8,739 bases of DNA. It comes from Cloacimonetes bacterium UBA4175. GTDB lineage: Bacteria; Cloacimonadota; Cloacimonadia; Cloacimonadales; Cloacimonadaceae. The stretch covers positions 6,845 through 15,583 of the forward strand of contig DFUX01000040.1 in assembly GCA_002379855.1 (NCBI GenBank), in the 5' to 3' direction. Position 1 is the first letter of the stretch. Each line of letters begins with the position of its first letter. Both the position numbers and the translations under genes were made by a program. The notes below the pieces were generated by a model. It searched no databases, was not told where the DNA came from, and worked only from the letters and a program-made list of their open reading frames with translations. Shown one piece after another: positions 5,345 to 8,739 of the stretch.

Positions 5345-6211
5345 ATGAAAACCCTTAAAGAGAAACTGTTTCAGTATATTACATACCTGGCCGCCTTGTT
5401 CACCATCCTCTGCATGCTTGCCATCATTTTTGGCATTTTCCGGGAAGGGCTGCCGCTGTTCCGAGTTGTTAGCCTGAAGCAATTCATCTTCACCAATAAC
5501 TGGTATCCCACGCACGCGGAACCGGCCTTCGGAGCTTTGGCGCTTATCGTGGGTTCGCTCGCGGTGACCTTGGGAGCCTTGCTGATCGCTGTTCCCCTGG
5601 GTCTTGGCTCGGCCATTTTCATCTCTGAAATCGCGGGCAGCAAATTGCGCGAGGCGATCAAGCCCATTATCGAGCTGCTGGCCGGCATCCCGTCTGTGGT
5701 TTACGGCCTGTTTGGCATGGCCTTTCTGGCTCCTCTGGTGCGCCAGTGGTTCAATCTCGATACGGGGCTGAACGTGTTTTCGGCTTCGATTATCCTGGGA
5801 GTGATGATCGTGCCAATCATCAGCAGCCTTAGCGAGGACGCGCTGTCCAGCGTTCCCTCAAACATCAGGGAAGCGTCGATGGCCCTGGGCGCAACACGCA
5901 GCGAAACAATCTTCAGGGCAGTGGTGCCAGCCGCCCGCAACGGGATACTCTGCAGTGTGTTGCTTGGCTTTGGCAGGGCAGTGGGCGAGACCATGGTGGT
6001 CTTGATGGTGGCGGGAGGTGCGGCCAATATACCCACATCCATCTTTGAGCCCACGCGTCCCATAACTTCCACGATAGCCGCCGAGATGGGGGAGACAGTG
6101 GTGGGCGACCTGCACTATCAGTCCTTGTTCGCCCTGGCGATCCTGCTGTTCCTGATCACTTTGGCCACCAATCTGATCGCGGAACTTGTTTTTAGCAACA
6201 GGAGGCGCTGA
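5345..6211 (+). CDS. pstC: Phosphate ABC transporter permease PstC
   Basis: 288-residue inner-membrane permease, one half of the phosphate channel. About six membrane helices are visible (roughly 13-31, 62-84, 109-131, 143-160, 200-223 and 259-283), with a periplasmic loop between the first two. The cytoplasmic EAA loop that docks on PstB reads REASMALGATRSETIFRAVV (175-194). The motif GRAVGETM (210-217) holds the Arg and Glu that are important for transport in E. coli PstC. Order after pstS and before pstA, and the single-base overlap with pstA (TGATG), separate it from its paralog PstA. It has fewer residues than E. coli PstC, mainly in the loops between helices 1-2 and 3-4. The ATG has an SD only one base away. 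Confidence 0.93.
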   Translation: MKTLKEKLFQYITYLAALFTILCMLAIIFGIFREGLPLFRVVSLKQFIFTNNWYPTHAEPAFGALALIVGSLAVTLGALLIAVPLGLGSAIFISEIAGSKLREAIKPIIELLAGIPSVVYGLFGMAFLAPLVRQWFNLDTGLNVFSASIILGVMIVPIISSLSEDALSSVPSNIREASMALGATRSETIFRAVVPAARNGILCSVLLGFGRAVGETMVVLMVAGGAANIPTSIFEPTRPITSTIAAEMGETVVGDLHYQSLFALAILLFLITLATNLIAELVFSNRRR

Positions 6212-7065
6212 TGAGAAGACGCAAGCTGAAAAACACGCTTTCAACGGTTATACTGGGCTTCGCCCTGCTTGTGACAGCCCTGTTCCTGATCACGTTCCTC
6301 GTTCACATGTTTTACAAGGGCAGCATGGTTTTGAGCTGGGAGTTTTTGACTTCCGTGCCCCGCAACTCCATGACCGAAGGGGGTATCTGGCCCGCTCTGG
6401 TGGGAACCTTCCTGCTGACGGTGCTGGCTGTAGCGTTCGCTTTGCCCCTGGGTGTGATGACCGCGATCTGGCTTACCCATTACGGAAAACCGGCCTGGCT
6501 GATCAGCATCCTGCGCGTGGCGATCAACAGCCTGGCGGGAACACCCTCGATCATCTTTGGCCTGTTTGGGATGGCGGTCTTTGTCAATATAATGGGTATG
6601 GACGTCTCGGTTTTGGCGGGAGGACTGACCCTTGCCATCCTGGCGTTGCCGGTGATCATCAACAACACCGAGGAAGCCATCAGAACCGTGCCCCATGAAT
6701 TTACGGAAGCTTCCCTGGCCTTGGGAGCCACCACCCGGCAGACCATTACCCGTGTCGTGCTGCCCACAGCCTTGCCCAACATCCTGACCGGCGCAATCCT
6801 GAGCATCGGGCGTGTGGCCGGGGAAACAGCCCCCATCATGTTCACTGCCGCTACTTTTTACTCACGAAAATTACCCACCAGCCTGACAGACGAAGTTATG
6901 GCTCTGCCCTATCATATCTACGCTTTGATGACCGAGGGCACGCATCCTGACAAACAGGTGCCCATCGCCTATGGCACCGCCTTGGTCTTGCTGCTGATGG
7001 TGTTGCTGGTGAGCGCCACGGCAATCTATCTGCGCTATCTATTTAGAAGGAAAAAACAATGGTAA
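6211..7065 (+). CDS. pstA: Phosphate ABC transporter permease PstA
   Basis: 284-residue inner-membrane permease pairing with PstC. A positively charged start (MRRRKLK) precedes about six helices (roughly 11-33, 60-82, 100-128, 135-152, 190-213 and 254-277). The EAA loop TEASLALGATTRQTITRVVL (165-184) contacts PstB. The motif GRVAGETAP (200-208), with the transport-relevant Arg, is the PstA counterpart of the PstC motif. ETAPIMFTAA and the late DEVMALPYHIYALMTEG segment are typical of PstA and settle which permease it is. The SD AGGAGG (6200-6205) lies inside the end of pstC, five bases before the ATG. The stop overlaps pstB by seven bases, so translation of pstC, pstA and pstB is probably coupled. 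Confidence 0.94.
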   Translation: MRRRKLKNTLSTVILGFALLVTALFLITFLVHMFYKGSMVLSWEFLTSVPRNSMTEGGIWPALVGTFLLTVLAVAFALPLGVMTAIWLTHYGKPAWLISILRVAINSLAGTPSIIFGLFGMAVFVNIMGMDVSVLAGGLTLAILALPVIINNTEEAIRTVPHEFTEASLALGATTRQTITRVVLPTALPNILTGAILSIGRVAGETAPIMFTAATFYSRKLPTSLTDEVMALPYHIYALMTEGTHPDKQVPIAYGTALVLLLMVLLVSATAIYLRYLFRRKKQW

Positions 7066-7817
7066 AACCTCAACTGCAAACCCGGAAACTGAATCTCTGG
7101 TTTGGCAAAAACCACGTATTGCATGATGTTGACCTGTCGGTGTACAGCCAAAAGGTTACCGCCATGATAGGCCCCTCCGGTTGCGGCAAATCCACCTTGC
7201 TGCGCTGCTTCAACCGGATGAACGACCTGATTCCCGAAACGCGCATCACGGGTGACGTGCTGCTGGGCGATGAAGACATCTACAAGAACGGCAGCGACGT
7301 TTCAAGGATCAGAGCCGCCGTGGGCATGGTGTTTCAGAAGCCCAACCCCTTCCCCAAATCCATCTTTAACAATGTAGCCTACGGATTGCAGATCCAGGGC
7401 AAGATACGCAGGAGCGAGCTGGAGGAACGGGTGGAGCAAAGCCTGAAAGCCGCCTGGCTGTGGGAAGAAGTGAAAGACAGGCTGAATCAATCCGCCATGA
7501 GCCTTTCAGGAGGCCAGCAGCAGAGGCTGTGCATTGCCAGAGCCCTGGCCAACCGCCCCAAAGTGTTGCTGCTGGACGAACCGACCTCAGCCCTGGACCC
7601 GCAGTCAACCGCGAAGGTCGAGGAACTGTGCCTGGAACTGAAGAAAAGCGTTACCATCCTGATCGTAACCCATAACGTAGCCCAGGCGGGAAGGATCTCC
7701 GATTACACCGCCTTCATGTATCTGGGCGATCTGGTGGAATTTGACAAAACGGAAAAAATGTTCACCGTGCCCGCCGACAAGCGCACCGAAGCCTATCTGA
7801 CCGGCGTGTTCGGATGA
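7059..7817 (+). CDS. pstB: Phosphate ABC transporter ATPase PstB
   Basis: 252-residue ABC ATPase that drives phosphate import through PstC/PstA. All motifs are intact: Walker A GPSGCGKST (38-46), Q-loop Q93 in VFQKPNPFP, signature LSGGQQQR (149-156), Walker B LLLDEP (170-175) with catalytic E174, the D-loop SALDP, and H-loop H205 in VTHN. The words FNRMNDLIP after Walker A and FQKPNPFPKSI are diagnostic of PstB among ABC ATPases. An AGAAGGA SD (7045-7051) lies inside the end of pstA. Length is that of the family. The stop codon is twelve bases before the phoU start. Confidence 0.97.
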   Translation: MVKPQLQTRKLNLWFGKNHVLHDVDLSVYSQKVTAMIGPSGCGKSTLLRCFNRMNDLIPETRITGDVLLGDEDIYKNGSDVSRIRAAVGMVFQKPNPFPKSIFNNVAYGLQIQGKIRRSELEERVEQSLKAAWLWEEVKDRLNQSAMSLSGGQQQRLCIARALANRPKVLLLDEPTSALDPQSTAKVEELCLELKKSVTILIVTHNVAQAGRISDYTAFMYLGDLVEFDKTEKMFTVPADKRTEAYLTGVFG

Positions 7818-7820
7818 TTG

Positions 7821-7825
7821 GGAGG
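7821..7825 (+). promoter_or_regulatory. phoU ribosome binding site, fixes a GTG start
   Basis: GGAGG sits just after the pstB stop codon (7815-7817) and four bases before an in-frame GTG at 7830. An in-frame TTG at 7818 lies upstream of this SD, so the longer reading would translate the SD itself. GTG is therefore the more likely start. Confidence 0.7.
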
Positions 7826-7829
7826 AATT

Positions 7830-8483
7830 GTGATTGATACCAAGATATTGGATTTGAAGAACATGCTGATGTCCCAGGCAAGCCTGGTGGAAAAAATGGT
7901 CTCCATGGCCATTTCCGGAATTTACAGCCGTTGGGATGGTTTGCTGAAAGAAGTGAGAATCTTTGAGGAACGGGTAAACCAGATCGAGCTTGATCTGGAA
8001 ATCAAATGCATCACCGCGATTGCCCTCTACCAGCCTGAAGCCAGGGATTTGCGCCTGATCATGATGATCATGAAGATAAACAACGACCTGGAGCGTTTGG
8101 GCGACCAGGCCGTCAATATCGCCGAAAGCGTTGAACACCTTGTGGATCAGCCAATTGTCAACAAGCTGCCGGAATTGGAAGAGATGAAAAACTCTGCCTT
8201 CGAAATGTTGAAACAGAGTCTGGACGCCTTCGCGGCGGAGGATGTGGAAAAATCGCGAGCGGTCTGCGACGCTGACGACGCGGTGGATGAGCTTAACAGA
8301 AAAATCTTCTACCGTCTGATGGAGATCATGAAGAAAAACATCGGCGCCATCGAACCCTGCCTGCATCTGCTCCGCATAGCCAAAAACCTGGAACGGATCG
8401 CCGATCTTTCCACCAACATAGCCGAGAACACAGTTTACATGGCGGTGGGCAAGGTGATCAAACACAATATCGACAAGGAATGA
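7830..8483 (+). CDS. phoU: Phosphate signalling protein PhoU
   Basis: 217 residues from GTG at 7830, a normal PhoU length. All-helical protein of two repeated three-helix bundles (about 1-105 and 115-215). Each carries the family metal-site motif ExxxD: NDLERLGDQAVNIAE (85-99, E88/D92) and NLERIADLSTNIAE (186-199, E188/D192). It has no signal peptide or membrane helix, so it is cytosolic. By family knowledge PhoU links Pst transporter status to PhoR, keeps PhoB off in high phosphate and limits phosphate uptake. It is the last gene of the operon. The upstream in-frame TTG at 7818 would add four residues and is judged wrong because the SD lies after it. No clear intrinsic terminator follows. 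Confidence 0.93.
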   Translation: MIDTKILDLKNMLMSQASLVEKMVSMAISGIYSRWDGLLKEVRIFEERVNQIELDLEIKCITAIALYQPEARDLRLIMMIMKINNDLERLGDQAVNIAESVEHLVDQPIVNKLPELEEMKNSAFEMLKQSLDAFAAEDVEKSRAVCDADDAVDELNRKIFYRLMEIMKKNIGAIEPCLHLLRIAKNLERIADLSTNIAENTVYMAVGKVIKHNIDKE

Positions 8484-8632
8484 ACTCCCTCTGGAATCGT
8501 TGTGGCTACGGATAAAAAGGCAACAAGGCATGCGGATTAAAAGAGCGTGAGAGTTTAACCCACCCGGATAGATAGAACCCCAAGATCCAAGACGCGTCAT
8601 CCCGGGCAAGCCGGGGCGGAGGGAATTTTCCC
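8484..8632. other. Intergenic spacer with repeat remnants
   Basis: This spacer between phoU and the tRNA promoter holds no gene. It contains GGATAAAAAGG- and GCGGATTAAAAG-like words (8511-8543) resembling those at 64-76. A GC-rich palindrome, CCCGG GCAAG CCGGG (8601-8615), is preceded by GCGTCAT. GGGAATTTTCCC (8621-8632) forms an imperfect palindrome. I see no stem followed by a T-run that would clearly end the pst operon. Confidence 0.5.
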
Positions 8633-8661
8633 TTGACAGGATGGTGGCGCAAAAATCTTTT
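8633..8661 (+). promoter_or_regulatory. Possible promoter of the tRNA-Lys gene
   Basis: A perfect -35 hexamer TTGACA (8633-8638) is followed after 17 bp by TCTTTT (8656-8661), a weak -10 matching only three consensus bases. The location about 22 bp before the tRNA is right for a short leader. The strong -35 supports it and the poor -10 weakens it. Confidence 0.4.
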
Positions 8662-8682
8662 GAACAAACAATAGCGAAAAAT

Positions 8683-8739
8683 GGTCCAGTAACTCAGCGG
8701 TAGAGTATCTGCCTTTTAAGCAGAGAGTCGTTGGTTCGA
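8683..8739 (+). tRNA. tRNA-Lys (anticodon TTT), 3' end cut by window
   Basis: The 5' acceptor strand is GGTCCAG (8683-8689). The D-arm is ACTC/GAGT (8692-8695, 8703-8706) around a loop with the conserved GG. The anticodon stem is TCTGC/GCAGA (8708-8712, 8720-8724) with loop CTTTTAA, placing TTT at 8715-8717. A five-base variable loop and T-arm start GTTGG TTCGA follow. The TTT anticodon reads AAA/AAG, so it charges lysine. The window ends inside the T-loop, so the 3' acceptor strand and any encoded CCA are not seen. Confidence 0.93.

Noticed and set aside
6186..6698. + strand open frame of 170 codons overlapping pstC end and pstA
   Set aside because: A frame-shifted reading of pstA, whose membrane helices and EAA loop are intact in the other frame.
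7605..8609. Long - strand open frame (334 codons) opposite the end of pstB, phoU and the spacer
   Set aside because: Antisense to phoU, whose ExxxD motifs and operon position are clear. The His/Gln/Asp-rich translation shows no domain.

Overview
This is a complete phosphate-starvation (Pho) locus from a Gram-negative bacterium. All recognisable genes lie on the + strand. The Gram-negative assignment rests on an outer-membrane porin-like protein with a signal peptide in the same run as a periplasmic PstS. Most genes have good Shine-Dalgarno (SD) sequences, which argues against typical Bacteroidota. The coding DNA is moderately GC-rich. The sequence does not fix the phylum. An uncultured environmental lineage, for example Cloacimonadota-like, is a guess only.

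Layout. Positions 1-681 hold no supportable gene. They contain degenerate short repeats, a 16-bp tandem duplication and a palindromic intergenic element, and end in a probable phoB promoter. Positions 682-3278 are an overlapping gene trio: phoB (response regulator), phoR (membrane histidine kinase) and a small sigma-70 family factor that is not a usual member of a pho locus. A short intergenic region (3279-3361) carries four TTAACA-like repeats at 10-11 bp spacing, followed by a -10-like element: a convincing Pho box and promoter. Positions 3362-8483 then hold a porin-like gene, pstS, pstC, pstA, pstB and phoU, closely spaced or overlapping except for a 78-bp pstS-pstC gap with two hairpins. 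The window ends in a 3'-truncated tRNA-Lys(UUU) gene with its own possible promoter.

How it works together (family knowledge plus inference). The porin would let phosphate across the outer membrane, PstS binds it in the periplasm, and PstC/PstA with the ATPase PstB import it. PhoU relays Pst status to PhoR, which controls phosphorylation of PhoB. PhoB-P would activate the porin-pst operon through the TTAACA-type repeats, and perhaps its own operon. The co-encoded sigma factor may give PhoB a dedicated RNA polymerase partner. That, and the pstS-pstC leader that could fold in two exclusive ways around the pstC ribosome binding site, are the most original features here.
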